From Alphaproteobacteria bacterium UBA6411 (GTDB taxonomy: Bacteria; Pseudomonadota; Alphaproteobacteria; CAAGCB01; CAG-977): a DNA stretch of 64,000 nucleotides. The DNA is taken from contig DJPN01000006.1 of NCBI GenBank assembly GCA_002438565.1, positions 19,885-83,884 of the forward strand, given 5' to 3'. The notes under the pieces were generated by a model. It saw only the letters and a program-made list of their open reading frames with translations, searched no databases and had not been told where the DNA came from. The translations under genes and the position numbers were made by a program. Below, piece after piece: positions 25,586-35,215 of the stretch (the stretch's first letter is position 1; each line of letters begins with the position of its first letter).

Positions 25586-28500
25586 CTAAATTTCTCTGAT
25601 TTCATTGACACCGGAACATTTACGCAGTTCGGACATCACTTCGGCGGACAAGGCATACGGCTTTTCCAGCAGCACTTCTACATCCCAATCATCGACCTGC
25701 ACGACAATCCAGACTTTCGTACGTCCGAACGGCACATGCGCAAAGATGTCCTTGACCTGCCCGACAGCCTCCGGCTTGCTGATGCAGACCATCAGCCCGT
25801 CCGTCATTTTGGAAATCAGCTCCTCCAGATTTTCGACGTTCTGCACAATCATGCGCGGAGCGTCGGCATCTTCTTTCTTTTCCGCCGTAACGCTGACAAG
25901 CAAAGGCTGTTGGGATTTCAGCAAATCGCGGTACAAATTCAGCATTTCGGAAAAAGCCATCATTTCAAAGCCGCCCGTCGAATCAGAGGCGGAAATAAAG
26001 GCGAATTTCGTTCCCTTTTGGCTGATTTTTTCACGCACGGAGTTGACGGTCAGCGCGATTTTTGCGCGCACCTGTCCCGCCTTGGCGGCGTTGCGGGCGG
26101 TTTCGGCGTACGTCATCGCGCGCAGGCGTTCCAAAGACGACGCGTACTTGTCCAGCGGATGCGCCGACAGATAAAAACCGATAACAGACAGTTCCGCCGC
26201 CAGCTTTTCATCCAAATTCCAGTCTTTGGCCGGCGTCAAAGCAATCGGCGGATTTTCTTCCGTCGTTCCGCCGAACAGACTGATTTGAGAGCTGTTTTTT
26301 TCCTCGACCGCCGCTTTGGCGTGCTGCATCAGATTGGTCAAGTTTGCAAACAGCAGGCCGCGTTTTTTCTCGAAACAATCAAAAGCTCCCGCCTTAATCC
26401 ACGCTTCCATTGATTTGCGGTCAAGGTTGCTGGCGTCCACGCGGCGGATGAAATCGGAAATGGATTTGTATGCTCCGTTTGCGCTGCGTTCGGCGACAAC
26501 GGCGTTCGCCGTCGCTTCGCCCGACCCTTTGACCGCCGACAAAGCATAGCGCACCGCCCCGTTTTCAACCGAAAAATGCTGAACCGATTTGTTAATGTCG
26601 GGCGGCAGCAGTTCAATGCCCAAACGAACCAGTTCGCGCTTGTACTGCGCCAGTTTGTCCGTGTTCTGCATATCGTAAGTCATGGTCGAAGCCATAAACT
26701 CGACGGGATAATGCGCTTTCAGATAAGCCGTCTGATACGTCACCAAAGCGTACGCCGCAGCGTGGGATTTGTTGAACCCGTATTCCGCGAATTTCGCCAT
26801 GCGGTCGAAAATCATTTCGGCAAGGCTTTTTTCAATCCCGTTTTTCACGGAGCCCGACACAAACTTTTCGCGTTCAAGGGGCAATTTTTCCTTAATCTTT
26901 TTCCCCATGACCTTGCGCAAGCCGTCCGCGCCGCCCATCGTGTAGCCGCCCATTTTCTGGGCGATCTGCATGACTTGTTCCTGATAAATCATAATGCCGT
27001 AGGTTTCTTTGAGGATGCCTTCCAGCATCGGATGCATATAGTCGGGTTCTTCCTGCCCTTTTTTGCGGGAAATATAGCTCGGGATGTTATCCATGGGGCC
27101 GGGACGGTAAAGCGAGATGACCGCGATGATTTCCTCGAACGTCGTCGGCGCCAAATCGCGCAGGACTTTGCGCATGCCCGTACTTTCCAACTGGAACACG
27201 CCGTCCGTTTCAGCCCTTTGCAGCAAAGCGAACGTTTCTGGGTCTTCCAGCGAAATTTCAGAGATGTTCAGCGGCTTCTGCCCTTGCTTGACAATGCGTT
27301 CGTTGACCATGTCGACGGCTTCTTTAATCACCGTCAGCGTTTTCAAACCCAGAAAATCGAACTTAATCAAGCCCGTCGATTCGACGAATTTCATATTGTA
27401 CTGTGTCACAGGCAATTCCGAACCCGAACTGACATCGCGAAACACGGGAACGATTTGGTTCAGCGGCTTTTGCCCCACCACGACGCCCGCCGCGTGGGTC
27501 GACGCGTTGCGGTACAGTCCCTCCAGCTTTTCAGCCAAGGAAAGCAAGCGGTCGACGCCCGCGTCGTCTTTGCGCCAGCGGGCGAATTCGGGTTCGGAAT
27601 CATACGCGATTTGCAGCGTCATTTTCGGATCGGGCGGCACCATGCGCGCCAGCTTGTCTGCGACAAAGTCCATTTGCAGCACGCGCCCGACGTCGCGAAT
27701 GACGACTTTCGCCTGCATTTGACCGAACGTGATGATTTGCGCCACGCGGTCGTGTCCGTATTTGTTGCGGACGTATTCAATCGTTTCGCCGCGGCGCGTC
27801 TGGCAAAAGTCGACGTCGAAGTCGGGCATGTTCACGCGTTCGGGGTTCAAAAAACGTTCAAACAGCAAATTGAACCGCAAAGGATCCAAGTCCGTAATCG
27901 TCAAAGACCACGCCACAACGGAACCCGCGCCCGAACCGCGCCCCGGTCCGACGGGAATGCCGTGCGCTTTCGACCACGCGATAAAGTCCGAAACGATAAG
28001 GAAGTAGCCCGAAAACTTCATTTTGATAATGACGGACAGTTCGTATTCCAAACGGTCGTAGTATTTCTGCCCCGCCTGTTTTTTGTCCTCGTCGGTCATA
28101 TCGGGGGTGAAAACGTGAACTTCCAACCGTTTGACCAGCCCCGCGCGCGCCCTTTTTTGGACGGTAACGGCTTCCTGCAGTTCGCCCAAAGTGCGCGAAT
28201 CCAGCTGTTCCTGCACCGTTTTTCCCGTTTTCGGGTCGTCGGTCAGATAGCCGCGGATTTTGTCGTACATTTCTTCGCGCGCTTTTTGAATGTCGTCGCC
28301 GACGGGTTCGCAGTCGGGGTAAATCGGCAAAGCAGGCGGCTGAAATTCCACCATAAAGCCGCAGCGTTTCGCAATGTTGACAGTGTTTTCAATCGCTTCT
28401 GGCAAATCCTCGAACAGCTTTTTCATTTCGTCGGGCGATTTGAAGTAGTATTCGGGATTCAAGCGGCGGCGGTCGTTGACAATGACGTGTGTTTTGTCTT

Positions 28501-29203
28501 TGATGCACAGCAGGGCATCATGCGCTTCAAACATGTCGGGCGTGGCGAAAAACACTTCGTTCGTCGCGACCAAAGGCACGTTGTATTTAAACGCCAAATC
28601 CAAAAAAGCCTGTTCGGTCTTTTCCTCGTCCGCCGTGCCGTGCCGTTGGATTTCCATGTACAGACGGTTCGGGAAAGCGTCCATCAAAAGCTTTAACGCT
28701 TCCTCGGCTTTTTCCTTTTTGCCGGCCAGCAGAAATTTACCGACGGGACCGTTCACCCCTCCCGTCAGACAAATCAGCCCGTCCGAAAATTCCTTGAGCT
28801 TGTTATACGGCACGTGCGGGCTTTCGTTGTCGGGCGTGAACATGTACATCTGTTCGGACTGCAGGCGCAGGCTGTTGTATCCCGCTTCGTTTTGTGCGTA
28901 CAAAACAATGTTGGACAGAGCGTAATCGGGATCTTTGGCGGTAAAGCGTTTTTCCTCCAGCCCGATGTCGATGGCGGTCTGCACGCCGATAATCGGCTGA
29001 ATCCCGTGCGCCGCACATTCCGTCGACATTTCAAACGCGCCGCACAGGTTGTTCGTGTCCGTCATCCCGACCGCGGGCATGGCGTATTTTTCGCACAATC
29101 CCGTCAGCTTTTTGACTTTGACCGCGCCCTCCAGCAGGGAATAGTTCGTGTGAACGCGCAGGTGGATAAAGTCCGCGGGGGGAGTCCGCACCTCGTCGGT
29201 CAT
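25586..29203 (-). CDS. dnaE: DNA polymerase III subunit alpha
   Basis: This is the replicative polymerase subunit. The 1205-residue protein starts with a PHP domain (HLRVHTNYSLLEGAV, near residue 14), then the palm with GRGSGAGSVVAWSL and the catalytic aspartates in MPDFDVDFCQ, the fingers with NASTHAAGVVV and SLYRPGPMDNIPSYI, the helix-hairpin-helix region KSHAAAYALVTYQTAYLKAH, and a C-terminal OB fold (from about 1000). Length is normal for DnaE1. It lies 3 bases behind lolD, an arrangement of lolC-lolD-dnaE seen in many alphaproteobacteria. Confidence 0.98.
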   Translation of the reverse strand: MTDEVRTPPADFIHLRVHTNYSLLEGAVKVKKLTGLCEKYAMPAVGMTDTNNLCGAFEMSTECAAHGIQPIIGVQTAIDIGLEEKRFTAKDPDYALSNIVLYAQNEAGYNSLRLQSEQMYMFTPDNESPHVPYNKLKEFSDGLICLTGGVNGPVGKFLLAGKKEKAEEALKLLMDAFPNRLYMEIQRHGTADEEKTEQAFLDLAFKYNVPLVATNEVFFATPDMFEAHDALLCIKDKTHVIVNDRRRLNPEYYFKSPDEMKKLFEDLPEAIENTVNIAKRCGFMVEFQPPALPIYPDCEPVGDDIQKAREEMYDKIRGYLTDDPKTGKTVQEQLDSRTLGELQEAVTVQKRARAGLVKRLEVHVFTPDMTDEDKKQAGQKYYDRLEYELSVIIKMKFSGYFLIVSDFIAWSKAHGIPVGPGRGSGAGSVVAWSLTITDLDPLRFNLLFERFLNPERVNMPDFDVDFCQTRRGETIEYVRNKYGHDRVAQIITFGQMQAKVVIRDVGRVLQMDFVADKLARMVPPDPKMTLQIAYDSEPEFARWRKDDAGVDRLLSLAEKLEGLYRNASTHAAGVVVGQKPLNQIVPVFRDVSSGSELPVTQYNMKFVESTGLIKFDFLGLKTLTVIKEAVDMVNERIVKQGQKPLNISEISLEDPETFALLQRAETDGVFQLESTGMRKVLRDLAPTTFEEIIAVISLYRPGPMDNIPSYISRKKGQEEPDYMHPMLEGILKETYGIMIYQEQVMQIAQKMGGYTMGGADGLRKVMGKKIKEKLPLEREKFVSGSVKNGIEKSLAEMIFDRMAKFAEYGFNKSHAAAYALVTYQTAYLKAHYPVEFMASTMTYDMQNTDKLAQYKRELVRLGIELLPPDINKSVQHFSVENGAVRYALSAVKGSGEATANAVVAERSANGAYKSISDFIRRVDASNLDRKSMEAWIKAGAFDCFEKKRGLLFANLTNLMQHAKAAVEEKNSSQISLFGGTTEENPPIALTPAKDWNLDEKLAAELSVIGFYLSAHPLDKYASSLERLRAMTYAETARNAAKAGQVRAKIALTVNSVREKISQKGTKFAFISASDSTGGFEMMAFSEMLNLYRDLLKSQQPLLVSVTAEKKEDADAPRMIVQNVENLEELISKMTDGLMVCISKPEAVGQVKDIFAHVPFGRTKVWIVVQVDDWDVEVLLEKPYALSAEVMSELRKCSGVNEIREI

Positions 29204-29206
29204 GGG

Positions 29207-29962
29207 CTACACCTCGACAAAGCGTTGCTTGAAAGCGATGCGGCCGCTCATCCCCAGCGTGTCCATTTCCTCCAATCGTCCGTCTTTCAGCGCGATTTTC
29301 CTGTCCATTCTGTCCGCCAAGTCGGGGTTGTGCGTGGCGATTAAAGCCGACAGTCCCGTTTCGCGCACGATGTTCATCAAAAAGCCGAACACCGTTTCAG
29401 ACGTCATCGGGTCAAGGTTGCCCGTCGGTTCGTCCGCCAGCAGCATGTGCGGTTTGTTCGCCAAAGCTCTGGCAATCGCGACGCGTTGCGCTTCGCCGCC
29501 CGACAGCTGGGCGGGACGGTGCTTCATGCGGTCTTTCAATCCCATTTTTTCCAGCAGATGCGCCGCGTATTCGGCGGATTCGCGTTTGGATTTGCCCGCA
29601 ATCATCTGCGGAATCATCACGTTTTCCAATGCCGAAAATTCGGGCTGCAGGTTGTGGTTTTGGTACACAAAGCCCAAGTATTCCCGCCGCATTTTCGTCC
29701 TTTCGTCGTCGTTCATGTCCGAACACGGCGCGCCGTTCAAAAACACTTCGCCCTCGTCGGGGGCTTCCAACAATCCCGTAACGTGAAGCATGGTCGATTT
29801 GCCCGCGCCCGACGGTCCGACCAATGCGACCATTTCCCCATGACGGATTTCCAAATCAATGCCGCGCAGAACGTCGATAATCGTTTTGCCCTGCGTGTAG
29901 TGGCGGCGCACGTCTTTTAAAACAAGGACGGGAATCCCCGTTTGATTGACAATATCACTCAT
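29207..29962 (-). CDS. lolD: Lipoprotein-releasing ABC transporter ATPase LolD
   Basis: It powers extraction of outer-membrane lipoproteins from the inner membrane to LolA. Walker A is GPSGAGKST, the Q-loop is YQNHNL, the ABC signature LSGGEAQRVAIARAL, Walker B LLADEPTGNLDP and the H-loop THNPDL. The 251-residue protein has a short C-terminal extension after the usual end. It overlaps the permease gene upstream by 8 bases, so the pair is co-translated. Confidence 0.96.
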   Translation of the reverse strand: MSDIVNQTGIPVLVLKDVRRHYTQGKTIIDVLRGIDLEIRHGEMVALVGPSGAGKSTMLHVTGLLEAPDEGEVFLNGAPCSDMNDDERTKMRREYLGFVYQNHNLQPEFSALENVMIPQMIAGKSKRESAEYAAHLLEKMGLKDRMKHRPAQLSGGEAQRVAIARALANKPHMLLADEPTGNLDPMTSETVFGFLMNIVRETGLSALIATHNPDLADRMDRKIALKDGRLEEMDTLGMSGRIAFKQRFVEV

Positions 29963-31205
29963 AGCGCAAAGCCTCCACAGGGTCTAATCTTGCCGCGCGC
30001 CAAGACGGATAAATCGTCGCGGCGAACGATAAAAACAAAGCCATTGCCACAACGGCGACGACTTCGACGGGGTTGACTTCGGCAGGCAGGCGCGACAAAA
30101 AGTAGATTTCGGCTGAAAACAAATCCGTTCCCGTCAAACTTTCCAAGAAACGGCGAATATTTTCGATGTTTTCGCAGAACACAAGCCCGACCAGCACGCC
30201 GAACAAAGTGCCGAAAAACCCGATGGACGCGCCGCTCATAAAGAAAATGCGCATAATCATCCCGCGCGTCGCCCCCATGGTGCGCAACACGGCGATGTCG
30301 CGGCCTTTGTCCTTGACCAGCATAATCAAACCCGAAATCATATTGAACGCCGCAACAACGATAATCAGCGTCAAAATCAAAAACATCACGTTGCGTTCGA
30401 CTTGAATCGCGTTGAAAAACGCCGCGTTCGACCGCTGCCAGTCGTAAATCCGAAATCCGCCGCCCAGCTGCGCCGCCGCGGCTTCCTGCACGCTTTTGAC
30501 CAAATCGTGGTTATCCAAAAACAGTTCCAGATTCGTCACGCCGTCGTCCATATTGAAAAATTTTTGCGCTTCGGCCAGCGGCATAAAGATAAAACCCGAA
30601 TCGTATTCGTACATCCCGACGGAAAACGTCCCGCCGACGGTGTACGACCTCATTCTGGGGATTGAGCCGAACGCGGTCACCGTGCCTTTGGGCGAAATCA
30701 GCGTGATTTCCTCGCCCGCATAAACTCCGAGCTTTTGCGCCAAGCGGTCGCCGATGAATACGGTATTCGGTTCGTTGAATTCCTCCAGCCTGCCGCCGAC
30801 CAGACTGTTTTTCAAAATGTCGCGGCGGGTGAAGTCCTGCGGACGGATGCCGCGGACAATCGCGCCTTGGGCGTTGCGCACGGAGCTGACCATAACCTGC
30901 CCCTCTATCAAGGGCATGACCATTTTGACGCCTTTGATTCGTGCGGCACGTTCAGCCAGTTCGTCATAGCCCGTCAAAACCGTGCCTTGATAGGCGTAAA
31001 TTCCCAAATGACCGTTCAAGCCCAACACGCGGGAAAGGAGCTCTTGACGAAAGCCGTTCATCACGGCCATCACGATAATCAAGGTTGCAACCCCCAACAT
31101 AATCCCCAAAAAGGAAAACGCCGCAATGACGGAAACAAACCCCTCTTTGCGCCGCGCCCGCAAATAGCGGAATGCAACCATTCGTTCAAACGCCGAAAAG
31201 ATCAT
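29955..31205 (-). CDS. lolC: Lipoprotein-releasing permease LolC/LolE family
   Basis: It is the membrane component of the Lol transporter, with the FtsX/MacB fold. The 416-residue protein has an N-terminal helix at 20-48 (the LGVATLIIVMAVMNGF segment), a large periplasmic domain of about 220 residues and three C-terminal helices. The pattern R-Y-L-R-A-R-R-K-E-G-F near the start is typical. Only one permease gene is present, so it probably acts as a LolF-like homodimer, as in many alphaproteobacteria. Confidence 0.95.
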   Translation of the reverse strand: MIFSAFERMVAFRYLRARRKEGFVSVIAAFSFLGIMLGVATLIIVMAVMNGFRQELLSRVLGLNGHLGIYAYQGTVLTGYDELAERAARIKGVKMVMPLIEGQVMVSSVRNAQGAIVRGIRPQDFTRRDILKNSLVGGRLEEFNEPNTVFIGDRLAQKLGVYAGEEITLISPKGTVTAFGSIPRMRSYTVGGTFSVGMYEYDSGFIFMPLAEAQKFFNMDDGVTNLELFLDNHDLVKSVQEAAAAQLGGGFRIYDWQRSNAAFFNAIQVERNVMFLILTLIIVVAAFNMISGLIMLVKDKGRDIAVLRTMGATRGMIMRIFFMSGASIGFFGTLFGVLVGLVFCENIENIRRFLESLTGTDLFSAEIYFLSRLPAEVNPVEVVAVVAMALFLSFAATIYPSWRAARLDPVEALRYE

Positions 31206-31224
31206 CTTTCCCCCGTACGGTTGA

Positions 31225-32538
31225 TTACTTGATCAAAAAAGCAACAGCCGCTTCGGGCGTCATTTCCATGCGTTCGCCCGTCTTGCGGTTTTTGACTTCG
31301 ACAACGCCGTTCGCCAGTCCGCGCGATCCGACAATCAGCTGATACGGCAAACCGATTAAATCCATCGTCGAAAACTTCACGCCCGCGCGTTCGTCGCGAT
31401 CGTCGTACAGCACTTCGACGCCCGCTTTTTGCAGTTGAGCGTACAAGTCTTCGCACGCTTTGTCCGTTTCGGCCTTGCCCGTCGTCAAGTTGACCAGTCC
31501 GACTTTGAACGGAGCGACGGATTCCGGCCAAATGATGCCGCTGTCGTCGTGCGACGCTTCAATAATCGCGCCCATCAGACGCGACACGCCGATACCGTAG
31601 CAGCCGCCCTCGAACAAAACAGGCTTGCCGTCTTCACCCGTAACGGCGACGTTCATCGGCTTCGAGTATTTTTTGCCGTAGTAGAACACCTGCCCGACTT
31701 CGATGCCGCGCGCGCTCAACAGATTGCCGCCGACGGCTTTGGCTTCGGCTTCGTCGTATTTTTCCTCGGTCGCGGCGTACAGCGACGTCCATTTTTGGTA
31801 CAGCGGTTCCAAATCCGAATCATAGTCAATGTTTTCGGACGGGATTTCCATATCCAGATACGCTTTGTCGCAGTAAACTTGTTCTTCGCCCGTATCCGCC
31901 AAAACGATGAATTCATGGCTCAAATCCCCGCCGATGGGACCCGTGGACGCTTTCATCGGAATCGCGTGAACACCGCAGCGCGCGAACGTGCGCAGATAAG
32001 CGACGAACATTTTGTTATAGGAATGTTTCGCGCCCTCGTACGTCAAATCGAACGAATAGGCGTCTTTCATCAAAAATTCGCGGCCGCGCATCACGCCGAA
32101 ACGGGGACGGACTTCGTCGCGGAATTTCCATTGAATATTGTACAGGATTTTCGGTGCTTCCTTGTAGCTTTTCAGTTCGTTGCGCACCAAGTCGTTAATC
32201 ACTTCCTCGGCGGTCGGACCGTAGACCAGAACGCGGTCGTGACGGTCGGTAACGCGCAACATTTCGGGACCGTAAGCGTCGTAGCGCCCGCTGTCTTTCC
32301 ACAAATCGGACGGCTGCAAAGTCGGCATCAGCAATTCCTGCGCACCCGCGCGATCCTGTTCTTCGCGCACGATGTTTTCGATTTTTTTCAGCACGCGCAA
32401 TCCCAAAGGCAGCCAAGTGTAAATTCCCGCGCTGCTTTGGCGGATCATGCCTGCGCGCAGCATCAAGCGGTGGGATACGATTTGGGCTTCAACCGGATTT
32501 TCTTTCAAAGTCGGCATAAAATAACGGGATAAACGCAT
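31225..32538 (-). CDS. proS: Prolyl-tRNA synthetase, short form lacking the editing insert
   Basis: It charges tRNA-Pro. The class II core is complete: motif 1 region PLGLRVLKKIENIVREEQ, motif 2 FRDEVRPRFGVMRGREFLMKD (split: FRDEVRPRFG then REFLMKDAYSF) and motif 3 GIGVSRLMGAI. The 437-residue length, with no INS editing domain of about 180 residues between motifs 2 and 3, is the alphaproteobacterial short form. I chose the ATG at 32538 (MRLSRYF) because it matches the family start and has better ribosome-site spacing than the ATG at 32544. Confidence 0.96.
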   Translation of the reverse strand: MRLSRYFMPTLKENPVEAQIVSHRLMLRAGMIRQSSAGIYTWLPLGLRVLKKIENIVREEQDRAGAQELLMPTLQPSDLWKDSGRYDAYGPEMLRVTDRHDRVLVYGPTAEEVINDLVRNELKSYKEAPKILYNIQWKFRDEVRPRFGVMRGREFLMKDAYSFDLTYEGAKHSYNKMFVAYLRTFARCGVHAIPMKASTGPIGGDLSHEFIVLADTGEEQVYCDKAYLDMEIPSENIDYDSDLEPLYQKWTSLYAATEEKYDEAEAKAVGGNLLSARGIEVGQVFYYGKKYSKPMNVAVTGEDGKPVLFEGGCYGIGVSRLMGAIIEASHDDSGIIWPESVAPFKVGLVNLTTGKAETDKACEDLYAQLQKAGVEVLYDDRDERAGVKFSTMDLIGLPYQLIVGSRGLANGVVEVKNRKTGERMEMTPEAAVAFLIK

Positions 32539-32571
32539 AGTCATACTCTTTTTTTAACACACGAAAACAAC

Positions 32572-32711
32572 GGGCGCGGCATGCACCCTTTGGATTGAAC
32601 TTTAAGCAATCCGTCGCCAATAAGCAAAGCTTTTTTAGTTTCGGCGACAAAGATTTTTAATTTGCGCCCTCTAACGCACGACCCCCGATTACAGGTCGGG
32701 GGTCGTTTTTT
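32572..32711 (+). ncRNA. Candidate structured small RNA with its own terminator
   Basis: On the + strand, GGGCGC (32572-32577) pairs with GCGCCC (32664-32669), enclosing two hairpins: GGATTG/CAATCC (32592-32597 with 32607-32612) and GTCGCC/GGCGAC (32613-32618 with 32643-32648, with an inner AAGC/GCTT stem). This forms a three-way junction, followed 8 bases later by a strong terminator with T6. The terminator points to the + strand although both neighbours (proS, lon) are on the minus strand. It matches no named RNA that I recognise (not tmRNA, SRP, 6S or RNase P), and no clear promoter was found. Confidence 0.5.
32678..32711 (+). terminator. Strong + strand rho-independent terminator between proS and lon
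   Basis: A perfect 11-base-pair stem (ACGACCCCCGA with TCGGGGGTCGT) with a 7-base loop TTACAGG is followed by six T on the + strand. No protein-coding gene on that strand lies upstream, which points to a small RNA. On the minus strand the stem is not followed by a T-run. Confidence 0.75.
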
Positions 32712-32715
32712 CATA

Positions 32716-35124
32716 TCAATGACAGGAAACCGTTTCTTCCGGTTCTTTATCCTCGTCGGACAAAGCGGCATGCGGTTCCTCATCCTCGTTCCATTCAATC
32801 GGCACCAAAGGCTGAATCAGAGCGTGCTTCAGCACCTCCTCCGCCGTTGAAACGGGAATCAGGTTCAATCCGTGTTTCACGTTGTCGGGGATTTCCTCCA
32901 AATCCTTTTGATTATCGAAAGGAATCAGAACGGTTTTAATTCCCGCCCGCAAAGCCGCCAGCAGTTTTTCTTTCAGCCCGCCGATCGGCAGAACGCGCCC
33001 CAACAAAGTGATTTCGCCCGTCATCGCGATATCTTTGGAAACGGGAATTCCCGTCAAAGCCGACACCAGCGACGTGCACATCGCAATTCCCGCCGACGGG
33101 CCGTCTTTCGGCGTTGCGCCCTCGGGAACGTGAATGTGAATATCGCGTTTGTCGAACAGGTCTGGACGGATACCGAATTGAATCGCGTGCGAACGCACAT
33201 ACGACCGCGCGGCGGAAATGGATTCTTTCATCACATCGCCCAGCTGTCCCGTTTGAATGACGCGCCCGTGTCCCGGCATGGTTACCGCCTCTATCGACAG
33301 AATTTCACCGCCGACTTCCGTCCACGCCAAGCCCGTTGTCACACCGACCAAGTCCTGTTTTTCCGCAACGCCGAACGTATATACGGGAACGCCCGCGTAT
33401 TTTTTCAAGTTCTTTTCGGTAACAGTCACCGATTTTTTCTTGTCCGAAGTCATCAGTTCCTTGGTCGCTTTGCGCGCCAAACCGGCCAAAGCGCGGTCCA
33501 GACTGCGGACGCCCGCTTCGCGCGTATACAGCCGAATCAGCTGACGCAAAGCCCCGTCGGTAATCGACCATTCGTTTTCTTTCAATCCCGCGGCTTCACG
33601 CTGCTTTTTAATCAAGTGGCGTTTGGCGATTTCGACCTTTTCGTCCTCGGTATAACCCGCAATGCGGATGATTTCCATACGATCCAGCAAAGGACGCGGC
33701 ATTTTCAGCGAGTTCGCCGTCGTGATGAACATCACGTCGGACAGGTCGTAGTCGACTTCCAAATAATGGTCGTTGAACGTGCTGTTTTGCGCGGGGTCAA
33801 GGACTTCCAGCAAAGCGGAAGACGGGTCGCCGCGCCAATCCGCGCCCAGCTTGTCGATTTCATCCAGCAAAAACAGCGGATTGCGGGTTTTGACCTTTTT
33901 CATGCTTTGAATGATTTTCCCCGGCAAAGCCCCGACGTAAGTGCGGCGGTGACCGCGAATCTCGGCCTCGTCGCGCATACCGCCCAAGCTGGCGCGCACG
34001 AACTTGCGTCCCGTCGCCCGCGCGATGGATTCGCCCAAAGACGTTTTGCCCACCCCGGGAGGGCCGACCAAGCACAAAATCGGTCCTTTGACGGATTTTG
34101 TTTTCTTTTGCACCGCCAAATATTCCAAAATGCGCTCTTTGACCTTTTCCAAACCGTAGTGGTCTTGGTCGAGGATTTTTTCGGCGGCCGCCAAATCCGT
34201 TTGGATTTTCGCCTTTTTGCCCCACGGCAAATCAATCAGCCAATCCAAGTAGTTGCGGATGACCGTCGCTTCGGACGACATGGGGCTCATGTGGCGCAGT
34301 TTTTTCAGTTCGGACAAAGCCTTTGCATTGGCTTCGGCGGACATTTTCGCCTTTTTAATTTTGGCTTCCAATTCGTCGTATTCGGCGGAACCGTCGTCGT
34401 CGCCCAGCTCTTTTTGAATAGCTTTCATCTGTTCGTTCAGATAATAGTCGCGCTGGGATTTTTCCATTTGCTTTTTGACGCGGCGGCGGATTTTCTTTTC
34501 AACCTGCAGAACGTCCTTTTCGGCTTCCATCAATCCGTACAGTTTCTCGACGCGCGCCAGAACGTCCGCCGTTTCCAGCAAATCCTGCCGTTCCGAGATT
34601 TTCAGCGACAAATGCGACGCAATCACGTCCGCCAGTTTCGACGCGTCGTCAATCTGCGCAATCGACAGCATGATTTCGGGCGGAATTTTTTTGTTCAAGC
34701 GGACGTATTCTTCAAATTGGGAAATCAACGAACGCACAAAAGCCTGCACGTCTTCTTTTTCGTTGATTTTGTCCGCAACGGCTTCGGTTTCCGCTTCGTA
34801 AAAAGCAGCGTTATCCAAAAAGCGTTTGATTTTGACGCGTTCGACGCCTTCGACCAAAGCTTTGACCGTGCCGTCAGGCAAACGTAGCAGCTGAACCACG
34901 TTGCCGATTGTCCCCGTGGTGTACAGTTCTTCGGGCAAGGGCGAATCTAGCGACGGGTCTTTCTGCGTCAGCAAAACAATTTTTTTGTCGCCGCCCATGG
35001 CTTTGTCCAACGCTTTAACGGACTTTTCGCGTCCGACAAACAAAGGTACAATCATATGCGGAAAGATAACGATGTCGCGCAACAGCAACACGGGATAGGT
35101 TTGTTCTTGAATAGGTGTATCCAT
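32716..35124 (-). CDS. lon: ATP-dependent protease Lon
   Basis: It degrades misfolded and regulatory proteins. The N-terminal substrate domain (about 10-200, VLLLRDIVIFPHMIVPLFVG) is followed by a coiled coil, the AAA+ module with Walker A GPPGVGKTS and Walker B LFLLDEIDKL, and the C-terminal protease with catalytic Ser in TPKDGPSAGIAM and Lys in IGGLKEKLL, 43 residues apart as in the family. Length is 802 residues from the ATG at 35124; a GTG two codons upstream is also possible. The acidic tail beyond the protease domain ends in VSCH. A heat-shock-type promoter lies upstream. Confidence 0.97.
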   Translation of the reverse strand: MDTPIQEQTYPVLLLRDIVIFPHMIVPLFVGREKSVKALDKAMGGDKKIVLLTQKDPSLDSPLPEELYTTGTIGNVVQLLRLPDGTVKALVEGVERVKIKRFLDNAAFYEAETEAVADKINEKEDVQAFVRSLISQFEEYVRLNKKIPPEIMLSIAQIDDASKLADVIASHLSLKISERQDLLETADVLARVEKLYGLMEAEKDVLQVEKKIRRRVKKQMEKSQRDYYLNEQMKAIQKELGDDDGSAEYDELEAKIKKAKMSAEANAKALSELKKLRHMSPMSSEATVIRNYLDWLIDLPWGKKAKIQTDLAAAEKILDQDHYGLEKVKERILEYLAVQKKTKSVKGPILCLVGPPGVGKTSLGESIARATGRKFVRASLGGMRDEAEIRGHRRTYVGALPGKIIQSMKKVKTRNPLFLLDEIDKLGADWRGDPSSALLEVLDPAQNSTFNDHYLEVDYDLSDVMFITTANSLKMPRPLLDRMEIIRIAGYTEDEKVEIAKRHLIKKQREAAGLKENEWSITDGALRQLIRLYTREAGVRSLDRALAGLARKATKELMTSDKKKSVTVTEKNLKKYAGVPVYTFGVAEKQDLVGVTTGLAWTEVGGEILSIEAVTMPGHGRVIQTGQLGDVMKESISAARSYVRSHAIQFGIRPDLFDKRDIHIHVPEGATPKDGPSAGIAMCTSLVSALTGIPVSKDIAMTGEITLLGRVLPIGGLKEKLLAALRAGIKTVLIPFDNQKDLEEIPDNVKHGLNLIPVSTAEEVLKHALIQPLVPIEWNEDEEPHAALSDEDKEPEETVSCH

Positions 35125-35163
35125 AGTCACCTTTCTCCTAGCATTAAGGGTTGTTTATTTTCC

Positions 35164-35196
35164 TTATAGATAAGGGACAAAAATCTGGAAAGCAAG
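35164..35196 (-). promoter_or_regulatory. Candidate heat-shock (RpoH-type) promoter of lon
   Basis: On the minus strand, CTTG at 35196 is followed, after a gap of about 18 bases, by CTTATCTATA. This resembles the alphaproteobacterial RpoH consensus (CTTG, spacer, CYTATNT). It lies about 40 bases before the lon start, where heat-shock control is expected from family knowledge. Confidence 0.5.
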
Positions 35197-35215
35197 AAGC
35201 CGGCGCTTAAAAAAA

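Noticed and set aside
26576..28696. 706-codon open frame opposite dnaE
   Set aside because: Same reason: antisense to a secure gene, composition dominated by Arg, His, Gln and Phe as expected from reversed codons.
32541..32798. 85-codon minus-strand frame between proS and lon
   Set aside because: It runs through the candidate RNA stems and terminator and overlaps the lon 3' end; the structure explains the conserved look better than a protein.
32872..34887. 671-codon open frame opposite lon
   Set aside because: Antisense shadow with biased composition and no start signals.
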